From JBBSJT01 sp041691015 (lineage in GTDB: Bacteria > Chlamydiota > Chlamydiia > Chlamydiales > Parachlamydiaceae), in the NCBI GenBank assembly GCA_041691015.1, contig JBEPVN010000032.1, forward strand, positions 1 through 22,364: a stretch of DNA of 22,364 nucleotides. The letters are read 5' to 3'. Position numbers and translations under genes: made by a program. The notes under the pieces are model-generated. The model saw only the letters and a program-made list of their open reading frames with translations, was not told where the DNA came from and searched no databases. This document shows, piece by piece, positions 6,777 to 14,027 of the stretch (position 1 is the first letter of the stretch; every line of letters starts with the position of its first letter).

Positions 6777-7643
6777 TCACATGTAACGACTGCTATCTCC
6801 TGCTGTGACATCATATGTTGCACCAGATATCATGCGCGATGCATCAGATGCTAAGAATACAATGACAGGCGCAATGTCCTCTGGATTAATCCAAGCAATT
6901 CCAAGCGGTGATTGCTTGGCTAATGTTTCCTTAGCGTCTTTTTCTATTTTTTGGAGGGATCCGGTAGCTTCTTTTCCTGAAGTTTGAAGGGCTTGAATAT
7001 AACGCTCTTCATGGCGTGTAAGCTCTGTATCTATAAGACCCGGAATGAGCGCGTTTACTGTGATTCCATATTGCCCAAGTTCTAACGCCGCAGACTTCAT
7101 AAGTCCAATGATGCCCCATTTTGAGGCAGAATAGGCAGCTCCATTTTTCATGCCGTGTCTTCCTTGAGTCGATGAGGTAACAATGATTCTTCCACCACCC
7201 CGATTCACTATAAAAGGTGCAAAAGCTCTTATTGCATTCGCTGTGCCAGTCAAATTTACATCAATTTGGATGTGCCAATCTTCATTTTTCATTTCGAGTA
7301 ACGGCGTAAAACCTTGTACGCCTGCATTAGCAAAAAGAATGTCAATTCCCCCAAATTCATTTTCTGCTTGAAGAGCCGCTTTTTGCAAAGAATCAAAATC
7401 ACGCTGATCTGCAATGATTTTTAAAAAGCGTTTATTCGAACTTTTAACAAGTCTTTCCGTCTCTTCTAAATCTTTGATACTAGATGACTTAACACCTGAA
7501 CTTTTAAAAACATCCGCGCAAATATCAAGACCTACAATATCTGCTCCATTTTTAGCTAAAGCAATAGCCACAGCCCGTCCAATTCCTCTTGCAGCTCCAG
7601 TAACAATGGCTACTTTGCCGTGTAATGGTTTGTCTTCTGTCAT
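6777..7643 (-). CDS. Short-chain dehydrogenase/reductase (SDR)
   Basis: A 288-residue classical SDR. The cofactor motif TGAARGIG is at 15-22 and D40 at the end of beta-2 favours NAD(H). NAG lies at 106-108 and the catalytic set is N130, S158, Y171 and K175 (YSASK). An insertion after beta-2 (about 45-70) and the MKNGAAYSASK region resemble the carveol dehydrogenase/mycofactocin-type SDR subgroup, but no mycofactocin genes are nearby. AAGGAG (7647-7652) precedes the ATG. It is divergent from the secreted repeat protein gene. Its 3' end is duplicated as a relic at 4837-4901, on the other side of the ATPase gene. Substrate unknown. Confidence 0.92.
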   Translation of the reverse strand: MTEDKPLHGKVAIVTGAARGIGRAVAIALAKNGADIVGLDICADVFKSSGVKSSSIKDLEETERLVKSSNKRFLKIIADQRDFDSLQKAALQAENEFGGIDILFANAGVQGFTPLLEMKNEDWHIQIDVNLTGTANAIRAFAPFIVNRGGGRIIVTSSTQGRHGMKNGAAYSASKWGIIGLMKSAALELGQYGITVNALIPGLIDTELTRHEERYIQALQTSGKEATGSLQKIEKDAKETLAKQSPLGIAWINPEDIAPVIVFLASDASRMISGATYDVTAGDSSRYM

Positions 7644-7746
7644 AAAGGCTCCTTATCTTACGAGTGTACAATCTTGAAATATCTTAAGACTTAGCAGATC
7701 ATGAATGTTGGAGTCAAGTACTAAGCATTTTATACAGGGATCTCTC

Positions 7747-7793
7747 TTGACAAGTGTGAATAAATCAATTAAATAGGAATTAAGGTTTATAAT
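7747..7793 (+). promoter_or_regulatory. Promoter region of the secreted repeat protein gene
   Basis: There is a perfect TTGACA at 7747-7752, followed 17 bp later by only a weak TAAATA (7770-7775). A perfect TATAAT lies at 7788-7793, without a good -35 at normal spacing. One of the two probably drives the gene at 7815. Confidence 0.4.
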
Positions 7794-7814
7794 TATTTTA
7801 AAAGAGGTAATTTC

Positions 7815-8105
7815 ATGAATAAAAAATATTTTACAATTCTAGCAATAGCTTTTACAACTTTAACAGCAAGCAATGTAACAGCTGCAAATGATCAAGTTTA
7901 TGTTCAAAGCGAAGAGGGAACTGTCGAGATAAAAGCAGATGGTACTAAAATCATTAAAAAAAGTGATGGCACAACGGTTGAAATCAAACCAAATGGCGAG
8001 AAATTCATTAAAGACAAAGACGGAACCACAGTACAAATAAATGCTGACGGCTCAAAAACGATTAAAAAAGCTGATGGCACAACGGTTGAAGTAAAGCATA
8101 ACTAA
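7815..8105 (+). CDS. Small secreted 'DGT' repeat protein
   Basis: A 96-residue protein with a signal peptide (cleavage likely after VTA, near residue 24). The mature part consists almost wholly of 18-residue repeats: EGTVEIKADGTKIIKKSD, GTTVEIKPNGEKFIKDKD, GTTVQINADGSKTIKKAD and a final half repeat. Alternating hydrophobic and lysine residues with DG/NG turns suggest a single-layer beta sheet. The pattern resembles the G-box repeats of TCP10/CPAP-type proteins, as a resemblance only. AGAGG before the ATG supports the start. The stop is 8 bp from the ABC transporter gene, so co-transcription is likely. Function unknown; periplasmic or secreted. Confidence 0.8.
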   Translation: MNKKYFTILAIAFTTLTASNVTAANDQVYVQSEEGTVEIKADGTKIIKKSDGTTVEIKPNGEKFIKDKDGTTVQINADGSKTIKKADGTTVEVKHN

Positions 8106-8113
8106 CTATTAAT

Positions 8114-8908
8114 ATGCATGAAGCTGTCGATTGTATAGAGCTAAGCCACCGCTACGACACGCATTTAGCTGTTGATAAGGTTTCGTTCCGCATAAAAAAA
8201 GGCACAACTTTTGGTCTAATCGGCCCAAACGGGGCCGGTAAGAGCACGACCCTCAAAATGCTTACAACACTTCTTCCGCCAACATCCGGCAATGCCTATA
8301 TCAACCAATACAGCATCATAGATGAGCCTGAAAAGGTACGCCAAAATATTGGTTATGTCCCTCAATTAGTCTCTGCAGATGGGGAACTTACCGGTTATGA
8401 AAATTTGCTCATTACAGCAAAACTCTATGGACTTCCAAAAAGCTATCGCGATATAAAAATCCAGGAAATTTTGAAATTTATGGATTTGGAAGAATTCAAA
8501 AATAAAAAAGTCAGCGGGTATTCAGGAGGCATGATCAGACGTTTGGAAATAGCTCAAAGCTTAATTCATGAGCCGGCAGTTCTATTCTTAGACGAGCCAA
8601 CGGTAGGTCTCGACCCTGCTGCAAGAAAAATGATCTGGAAACATATCAAGGTCATGAATAAGAAAATCGGAACAACCATATTAATGACAACGCATGATAT
8701 GGAAGAAGCAGATACTTTATGCGATATTGTAGCTTTGATGCATGTCGGAAAAATTATTGTCATGGACACACCTGAAAATTTAAAAAAAATGATCAGTCCA
8801 AAAGCTAATTTAGACGATGTGTTCATCTATCACACCGGAAACTCTTTAAAAGAAACAGGAGATTACAGCCTTGTCAAACAAACGAGAAACATCATCTCTA
8901 AAAGATAA
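8114..8908 (+). CDS. ABC-2 type exporter, ATP-binding subunit
   Basis: A 264-residue ATPase of the DrrA/NodI-like ABC-2 exporter class, which powers export of small molecules, lipids or polysaccharides. Walker A GPNGAGKST begins at residue 37; the signature SGYSGGMIRRLEIAQ lies at about 133-147; Walker B LFLDEPTVGLD lies at about 157; the H-loop TTHDMEEAD lies near 192-200. No clear Shine-Dalgarno sequence precedes the ATG, which is 8 bp after the repeat-protein stop, so translation may be coupled. It overlaps the permease gene by 38 bp. Substrate unknown. Confidence 0.92.
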   Translation: MHEAVDCIELSHRYDTHLAVDKVSFRIKKGTTFGLIGPNGAGKSTTLKMLTTLLPPTSGNAYINQYSIIDEPEKVRQNIGYVPQLVSADGELTGYENLLITAKLYGLPKSYRDIKIQEILKFMDLEEFKNKKVSGYSGGMIRRLEIAQSLIHEPAVLFLDEPTVGLDPAARKMIWKHIKVMNKKIGTTILMTTHDMEEADTLCDIVALMHVGKIIVMDTPENLKKMISPKANLDDVFIYHTGNSLKETGDYSLVKQTRNIISKR

Positions 8909-9680
8909 GATTCGCATTACGTTCGAGCAGATCGTAGCTATTGTTGAAATGGATGTAAGAAAACTAAAAGCTGATCCCTTTGAACTGCTTACAAGAATGA
9001 TCCAACCTGCCATTTGGCTGCTTATTTTTGGTCAGGCAATGGCAAAAACGAAAGCCATCACAACAGGCTCCATGTCCTATCTCGATTTCATAGCTCCTGG
9101 CATCTTAGCCCAAAGTATTTTGTTCATTTCCATTTTTTTTGGCATCTCATTAATATGGGAGCGAGATATGGGCGTGCTGCATAAGATCTTGGTTTCGCCA
9201 GCTCCTCGAAGTGTTTTGGTGATCGGACGTGCAATTGCTGCCGGAATCCGGGGTATTTCTCAAATTTTTATCATTTATCTTATTTCCTTTTTTTTAAATA
9301 TTCATTTACGTTTTGATTTACTAGCCTTTTTAGGAGTTGTAGCAACAGTCATGCTTGGAGCTGCCATTTTTTCTACTTTTTCTTTGATAGCAGCATCTTT
9401 GGTTAAAAAAAGAGAGCGATTCATGGGAATCGGGCAGGTTTTAACCATGCCGCTTTTTTTTGCAAGCAACGCTCTTTACCCAATTGAAATGATGCCAAAA
9501 TGGCTTCAAACTTTATCTTTACTAAATCCCCTAACATACCAAGTCGATGCTTTAAGAAACTTCATGATCACAAACGCAGTCTCTACATGGGGGTTATTCA
9601 TTGACTTTGGCGTCGGCATATTCACGTTTGCTGTTTTGGTCGTTATTGCGACAAGAGTCTATCCCAAAATTCTTTACTAG
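8871..9680 (+). CDS. ABC-2 type exporter, permease subunit
   Basis: A 269-residue membrane protein with about six hydrophobic helices, partner of the preceding ATPase. The ABC-2 signature region 'FASNALYPIEMMPKWLQTLS' and 'LNPLTYQVDALRNFM' is near the C-terminal third, as in DrrB/NodJ-type permeases. The start is a TTG at 8871 served by AGGAG at 8857-8861; the next ATG (8949) would remove the amphipathic N-terminus KDKIRITFEQIVAIVEMDV. The 38-bp overlap with the ATPase gene implies tight co-translation. Confidence 0.9.
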   Translation: MSNKRETSSLKDKIRITFEQIVAIVEMDVRKLKADPFELLTRMIQPAIWLLIFGQAMAKTKAITTGSMSYLDFIAPGILAQSILFISIFFGISLIWERDMGVLHKILVSPAPRSVLVIGRAIAAGIRGISQIFIIYLISFFLNIHLRFDLLAFLGVVATVMLGAAIFSTFSLIAASLVKKRERFMGIGQVLTMPLFFASNALYPIEMMPKWLQTLSLLNPLTYQVDALRNFMITNAVSTWGLFIDFGVGIFTFAVLVVIATRVYPKILY

Positions 9681-9726
9681 CAATTAAAAAAGCGATATTA
9701 TCATTGAAAATTCATGGAGGATTACA

Positions 9727-10083
9727 ATGATTCTTTACGCATACAGCAAATGTTCGACATGCAAAGCAGCCATCCAATTTTTAAAAAACCGCAATATTTC
9801 TTTTATAATAAAAGAGATCAAGGATGAACCGCCATCTATAAAAGAATTAAAAGAGATGCTCCATCATCAAGATGGAAATTTAAAAAAGCTTTTTAATACT
9901 TCTGGAGAGCTTTATCGCGAAATGCATCTTTCACAAAAATTAAATGAAATCTCTTTAGATGAATCATTGCTCCTCTTAAGTAAACACGGCATGCTTGTCA
10001 AACGCCCTTTTTTATTAGCGAAAAGTTTTGGGATCGTCGGTTTTAAAGAAGCTGATTTTGAAACCAGATTTTCTAAATTATGA
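9727..10083 (+). CDS. ArsC/Spx family thioredoxin-fold protein
   Basis: A 118-residue protein of the ArsC/Spx/YffB family. It has YSKCSTCKAA with C9 and C12 in a CxxC arrangement, ISFIIKEIKDEPPS after it, LKKLFNTSGELYREM in the middle and the conserved basic-proline loop VKRPFLL near residue 92. Family members are arsenate reductases, redox regulators or glutathione-linked reductases. The lack of arsenic genes nearby favours the YffB-like class. GGAGG lies ahead of the ATG. The stop overlaps the next start (ATGA), so the two genes form an operon. Confidence 0.88.
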   Translation: MILYAYSKCSTCKAAIQFLKNRNISFIIKEIKDEPPSIKELKEMLHHQDGNLKKLFNTSGELYREMHLSQKLNEISLDESLLLLSKHGMLVKRPFLLAKSFGIVGFKEADFETRFSKL

Positions 10084-10964
10084 ACGAAAAAGTATTACTT
10101 TTTAAAGAATGGACTAAACGCAGAGAAAATTTGGAAAACGCCGTAAGCCCTATTTGCGATAGTTTTTTAAAAAGACGCGGCCTTCAAATAAAACACGCTG
10201 TCCATGATTTTTTGTTCACTTATTATACTTTTTCTCCGACAAAATTAAAACATTGGGTCCCATCGATCCATGAAAAACTTGTGATTAACGATAAAACCCT
10301 TGAGGAGCATCCTTGGCTTTCTGGCTGTTGGTATGCTACAGAAGGCAATTTATTATCGCTCAATAAAAATAATATACAGGAAAGTACTTATAAAGCAGCT
10401 GCCTTTGTTGCAACGCTTTCAGATAATATCTTAAAGCAACCGCCTAAATTTAACTGTTTTGGTCTGCATGAATGGGCAATGGTTTATAAGCTATCACATG
10501 AGGCTTTAAGGCATCATGACCATATGCTTAGATTGCCTATGGAAGAACTTGTGTCTTTTGTTGAAAGCCAGAAGATTTGCTGCTCTCACTACGATGCCTT
10601 TCGGTTTTTTACAAAAGAAGCTCTTCCTTTAAATGTATTAAACCCTGTTTTGGAAACAAGAGCTGAAATGGAGCAGGGAGGCTGTTTGCATGCCAATATG
10701 GATCTTTACAAATGGGCCACTAGGTTTTGGCCTTGGATTGGTTCTGATTTTATAGCAAAAACCTTCTTTCATGCGCTAGAGGGTCGTGAGCTTGACATGA
10801 GAGCTAGCCCCTATGATTTAAAAAAAGCGGGATATGAACCCATTTGCATCGAGACGGAAGAGGGGCAAAAAGAGTATCAGAGAGAACAAAGATTGTTTGC
10901 TGAAAAGTCTATAGCTTTACGAAAGGAATTAAGCGCCTTTTGTAAACAGCTCCTTCAGAAATAG
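10080..10964 (+). CDS. Protein of the family often annotated '3-methyladenine DNA glycosylase'
   Basis: A 294-residue soluble protein. The block HAVHDFLFTYYTFSPTKLKHWVPSIHE near the N-terminus, and the histidine-rich HEWAMVYKLSHEALRHHDHMLRL region in the middle, recall a family commonly labelled 3-methyladenine DNA glycosylase in actinobacterial and other genomes. I see no helix-hairpin-helix motif of the AlkA/Tag type, so I treat the label as tentative. The numerous His, Glu and Cys residues could bind a metal. Its start overlaps the ArsC/Spx stop by 4 bp. Its TAG stop lies inside the left arm of the long hairpin at 10961-11063. Confidence 0.65.
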   Translation: MNEKVLLFKEWTKRRENLENAVSPICDSFLKRRGLQIKHAVHDFLFTYYTFSPTKLKHWVPSIHEKLVINDKTLEEHPWLSGCWYATEGNLLSLNKNNIQESTYKAAAFVATLSDNILKQPPKFNCFGLHEWAMVYKLSHEALRHHDHMLRLPMEELVSFVESQKICCSHYDAFRFFTKEALPLNVLNPVLETRAEMEQGGCLHANMDLYKWATRFWPWIGSDFIAKTFFHALEGRELDMRASPYDLKKAGYEPICIETEEGQKEYQREQRLFAEKSIALRKELSAFCKQLLQK

Positions 10965-11063
10965 GGGCTTTAGGTCCCCGCCGCGGCAGCGGCATACGCA
11001 TCAAGCTTAAGATTTATAGCGTAGGCTTTACCTTAAGTTTGTTTGTAAGGACTAAAGCCCTAT
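10961..11063. repeat. Long hairpin element overlapping a stop codon
   Basis: The outer arms ATAGGGGCTTTAGGTCC (10961-10977) and GGACTAAAGCCCTAT (11049-11063) are complementary apart from two extra bases. A nested pair, CAAGCTTAAG and CTTAAGTTTG, extends the fold. The TAG stop of the upstream gene is in the left arm. It may serve as terminator between the upstream operon and the SET gene, but its size and nested arms resemble the other palindromic elements of the window. Confidence 0.7.
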
Positions 11064-11127
11064 AAAATAGGTAGACTAAAAAACACTTCTTAACTCATAT
11101 TTTTAATAGATACAAAAAATAAGGTTT

Positions 11128-11922
11128 ATGATGATACCTAAGCTAAATCCTTTACAACAAGCAGTCATTGAAAATAATAGTCAGCTTGTAGAGGAATTAA
11201 AAGATTCTAAATGGCGTTTTGAAAAAGATGCCAATGGTTTTGATGCTCTGGATCTTAGTGATTTACTTAGTCGCGATGAGATCCAAAAAATACTGATGCA
11301 GCGAAAGCCCAAAACAATCAGAGCGCAACTAAAAAACAGTGAAGAAATAAAACTTCTTACAAAAGATGAATTTAAAAATATTTTTAATGTAACCTATCGC
11401 AATTTTCTCACATTTTCCACCTATGAGGATCTCAAAGAAACAATTAAAAATTGCCCCTGGTTTTTTAAATTCCAATGGCTTTTTGGCAAAAATGATGAGA
11501 TGGAATCTTCTTACTTAGAGTTTGCTTTACAAGGACTTAAAGCAAAAACAATTATAAAATGGATAAACCCTGTTTTAGAATATGGTCTTTTTGCAGATAC
11601 GGATCTGCCGGAGAAAGCTTTTATCGGAGAATACACAGGTATTATACGGAGAATCGACAAAAAAGATCCCGATGCCAATCCTTATTGTTTTCATTACCCG
11701 TCCAAATATTTTTCATTCAAATATTTTGTAATTGATGCCCTAAACGAAGGTAATTCCCTAAGGTTCATAAATCACAGCGATAAACCCAATTTACAGCCTC
11801 TTTGGCTCGTCGATAAAAGACTGTTGCACCTCGTGTTCATCGCAAATCAACCCATTGCAAAAGGCACAGAGCTTACCTTCGATTACGGCAACGATTACTG
11901 GATGAAACGAAATAAGATATGA
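11128..11922 (+). CDS. SET-domain lysine methyltransferase-like protein with ankyrin-like N-terminus
   Basis: A 264-residue protein. The N-terminus NPLQQAVIENNSQLVEELKDSK resembles a single ankyrin-like helix pair. The SET domain runs from about 152 (YGLFADTDLPEKAFIGEYTG) through NSLRFINHSDKPNLQP (from 209) to LTFDYGNDYW (about 248-257), containing the NHS-type cofactor/knot motif and the DYG catalytic tyrosine. Such enzymes transfer methyl groups from S-adenosylmethionine to protein lysines; bacterial copies, such as chlamydial NUE and Legionella RomA, are known or proposed effectors. No cysteine-rich post-SET region is present. Two ATGs (11128, 11131) are possible, with AAGG a few bases ahead. 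Whether it targets host or bacterial proteins cannot be told here. Confidence 0.85.
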   Translation: MMIPKLNPLQQAVIENNSQLVEELKDSKWRFEKDANGFDALDLSDLLSRDEIQKILMQRKPKTIRAQLKNSEEIKLLTKDEFKNIFNVTYRNFLTFSTYEDLKETIKNCPWFFKFQWLFGKNDEMESSYLEFALQGLKAKTIIKWINPVLEYGLFADTDLPEKAFIGEYTGIIRRIDKKDPDANPYCFHYPSKYFSFKYFVIDALNEGNSLRFINHSDKPNLQPLWLVDKRLLHLVFIANQPIAKGTELTFDYGNDYWMKRNKI

Positions 11923-11926
11923 TCTT

Positions 11927-12751
11927 TTAGGTTTTATCATTTAAAAATGTACTGCACAAATCATAAGTTTCTGTTTCAAAAAGGACACTTAGATGCATTC
12001 CGTGAACAATATTACAATTCCTATTTGCAGCTCCCATCTCAGTTTGCGGAACCATCCAATCATCTTGTGGGATAATTTGCACGATGGCAAGTTTCGGCTT
12101 TTGTACAATATTTGTTTCGATGGTTTTAATTTGCTTATAAAATGACTCAAGATCTTCAGGTATTATTTTGTCCTCAGGAACTTTTAAACGTCCTGCAATG
12201 GCACAAGCTGCATGTATCTTTGAAGTATCCTGAGTACAATAGTTTTTTGCCAAAAGAATTGCGCCTTTGGAATGACCGACTGCCTTAATTTTAAGATTCT
12301 CTATTTGAACAATCTGTTCAATTTTTTTGATTGCATTTTCAATTAAGCTATTATCGCTATCAAATTTATCCTCGTGGCATTTTGGAATATAAAGGCTAAA
12401 AACAGTCATTTTTTTTTGTTTTGCAAGGTCTGCCAAATGTAACATTGTCAAGGGATGGCTGTGATCGCCATGAAGAAATAAAGCAATTGAATCGTTATCT
12501 TCTATTTTTCCATGCGAGTTGAGGTATGCGATATCGTTAACTTTATCTGCTGTTATGGAATAGGTTTTGATGTCTCCTGATATATATTTCCGAAAGCTCC
12601 ATCTTATGATAGCTGGACAAACAGATGTTATAACTGCAAAAGCTTCACTTGCAATGATACCCAAACCATTTATAGTTTTACTTAAGATATTTGTAAAAGA
12701 GCTTAAGAAACTCGAATGATCACTTTTAACTTTATCTATTCCAACTGACAT
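11927..12751 (-). CDS. Alpha/beta hydrolase with hydrophobic N-terminal segment
   Basis: A 274-residue protein. An uncleaved-looking hydrophobic stretch at about 29-50 (INGLGIIASEAFAVITSVCPAI) precedes an alpha/beta hydrolase fold. It has FLHGDHSHP (oxyanion region), the nucleophile elbow GHSKG with S161, an acid candidate D230 or D231 in IIPQDDWMVP, and H250 or H253 in HGMHLS as catalytic base. It could be a lipase, esterase or thioesterase acting at a membrane. It is convergent with the SET gene, with only 4 bp between stop codons and no room for separate terminators. A promoter is visible at 12782-12810; the ribosome binding site is weak (GGTGG). Confidence 0.72.
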   Translation of the reverse strand: MSVGIDKVKSDHSSFLSSFTNILSKTINGLGIIASEAFAVITSVCPAIIRWSFRKYISGDIKTYSITADKVNDIAYLNSHGKIEDNDSIALFLHGDHSHPLTMLHLADLAKQKKMTVFSLYIPKCHEDKFDSDNSLIENAIKKIEQIVQIENLKIKAVGHSKGAILLAKNYCTQDTSKIHAACAIAGRLKVPEDKIIPEDLESFYKQIKTIETNIVQKPKLAIVQIIPQDDWMVPQTEMGAANRNCNIVHGMHLSVLFETETYDLCSTFLNDKT

Positions 12752-12781
12752 TATTTACCACCATTAGTTATTTAAATGATA

Positions 12782-12810
12782 AATTTATAACTATATGAGT
12801 TTCATGTCAA
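12782..12810 (-). promoter_or_regulatory. Promoter of the alpha/beta hydrolase gene
   Basis: On the minus strand a perfect TTGACA (12805-12810) is followed after 17 bp by TAAATT (12782-12787), placing the transcript start about 25 bases before the ATG at 12751. Confidence 0.55.
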
Positions 12811-12853
12811 CATAAACAATTGATTGGAATCATTAAAGAAATGATATAATTAA

Positions 12854-13921
12854 CTATTTATTTTTTAATGAGGAGCTGTCGATCACAAAGCGGTATTTGA
12901 CATCGCTTTTCAGCATGCGTTCATAGGCTTCGTTAATTTTTTGAATCGGAATAATTTCAACATCCGATGTGATATGGTTTTTTGCGCAAAAATCTAGCAT
13001 TTCTTGCGTTTCTTTGATCCCTCCAATTAAAGAGCCTGCAAGACTCCGTCTTTTAAAGATCAAATTTGTGACAGAGGGCGATGGATGTGGTGTTGCAGGA
13101 GCTCCGACCAAACACATTTTTCCATCCCTTTTTAGAAGAACTAAATAATTATCCAAATTATGCGGAACAGAAACAGTATTGAGGATAAAGTCCAAACTAT
13201 TGAGATGTTTTTTCATTTCTTCCGGATTTTTCGAGAGGACCACCTCATCTGCTCCAAGACGTTTTGCATCTTCAGTTTTATCTTTACTCGTTGTAAATAA
13301 AATGACATAAGCTCCCATTGCGTGAGCTAGCTTCACACCCATATGTCCAAGCCCTCCAAGCCCTACAATGCCAACTTTTTGTCCTTTTTTGACCCCAAAA
13401 TGATGCAAGGGGGAATATGTCGTAATGCCTGCGCAAAGAAGAGGGGCTACACCTGGTAAATCAGATTCTTTAAATTCTTTTGGAACATGCAGTACAAAGT
13501 TTTCATCGACAACGATATCTGTAGAATAGCCTCCAAAAGTAATTTGGCCATCTTTTCTTCCCTTGCCATTATATGTCCCGACAAACCCTTCATCGCAATA
13601 CTGCTCTTCGTGCAATTTGCAGTTTTCACATTTAAGACAAGCATCCACCATGCACCCAACAGCTGCTAAATCACCAGGTTTAAAGGATTTCACTTGGCTT
13701 CCGACTTTTGTCACCCTGCCCACAATTTCATGACCCGGCACTACCGGATAGATCGTCCCTTTCCATTCATTCCTTACCGTATGGATGTCTGAATGGCAAA
13801 CGCCGCAGTAAAGTATTTCAATTTCGATATCGTGGTTTTCAAGGGTTCTTCTTTCCAAGTTAAATGGTTCAAGGGGGCTTTCAGCGCTTTTTGCAGCATA
13901 TCCAGGTGTAGTTTTTGCCAT
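12854..13921 (-). CDS. Zinc-dependent NAD(P) alcohol dehydrogenase (CAD/YahK type)
   Basis: A 355-residue zinc MDR enzyme that interconverts aldehydes and alcohols, probably with NADPH. It shows CGVCHSDIHT and GHEIVG (catalytic zinc), the structural zinc set CLKCENCKLHEEQYC, and the cofactor motif GLGGLGHMGVKLAHAMGA. The chosen start is the ATG at 13921 (MAKTTPGYAAKSA), which follows AAGGAG at 13930-13935. A longer frame back to 14011 would add 30 residues unlike the family and has no ribosome site. It is divergent from the outer-membrane protein gene, with an inverted repeat in the shared control region. Likely role: aldehyde detoxification. Confidence 0.92.
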   Translation of the reverse strand: MAKTTPGYAAKSAESPLEPFNLERRTLENHDIEIEILYCGVCHSDIHTVRNEWKGTIYPVVPGHEIVGRVTKVGSQVKSFKPGDLAAVGCMVDACLKCENCKLHEEQYCDEGFVGTYNGKGRKDGQITFGGYSTDIVVDENFVLHVPKEFKESDLPGVAPLLCAGITTYSPLHHFGVKKGQKVGIVGLGGLGHMGVKLAHAMGAYVILFTTSKDKTEDAKRLGADEVVLSKNPEEMKKHLNSLDFILNTVSVPHNLDNYLVLLKRDGKMCLVGAPATPHPSPSVTNLIFKRRSLAGSLIGGIKETQEMLDFCAKNHITSDVEIIPIQKINEAYERMLKSDVKYRFVIDSSSLKNK

Positions 13922-13929
13922 AATAGATT

Positions 13930-13935
13930 CTCCTT
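13930..13935 (-). promoter_or_regulatory. Ribosome binding site that decides the alcohol dehydrogenase start
   Basis: AAGGAG on the minus strand lies 8 bases before the ATG at 13921. The upstream ATG at 14011 has no comparable site, so the 30-residue extension is rejected. Confidence 0.75.
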
Positions 13936-13949
13936 GAATGCATTTTTTA

Positions 13950-13978
13950 TTGATTATTAGACAGGATATGTCTATAAA
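13950..13978 (+). promoter_or_regulatory. Promoter with an inverted repeat in its spacer
   Basis: TTGATT (13950-13955), a 17-bp spacer and TATAAA (13973-13978) form a good forward promoter about 43 bases ahead of the ATG at 14028. The perfect inverted repeat TAGACA-GGATA-TGTCTA (13958-13974) fills most of the spacer and covers the first two bases of the -10 box. On the minus strand the same repeat lies ahead of the alcohol dehydrogenase gene, next to a TAATAA that could be its -10. This is a likely operator; the regulator is not in the window. Confidence 0.55.
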
Positions 13979-14027
13979 TTGAAAACTAACTTTAAACTTT
14001 AAATTTGTCAAGCTTCAGGAAAAACTC

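Noticed and set aside
4837..6840. Composite transposon or insertion sequence bounded by the SDR-derived direct repeats
   Set aside because: No transposase, no terminal inverted repeats and no short target duplication; the repeats are explained by gene-tail duplication.
7183..7677. Plus-strand open frames opposite the SDR gene
   Set aside because: They are antisense to a clearly conserved SDR; the translations are not protein-like.
13922..14011. N-terminal extension of the alcohol dehydrogenase (start at 14011)
   Set aside because: The 30 extra residues do not resemble the family, have no ribosome site, and overlap the control region; AAGGAG serves the ATG at 13921.
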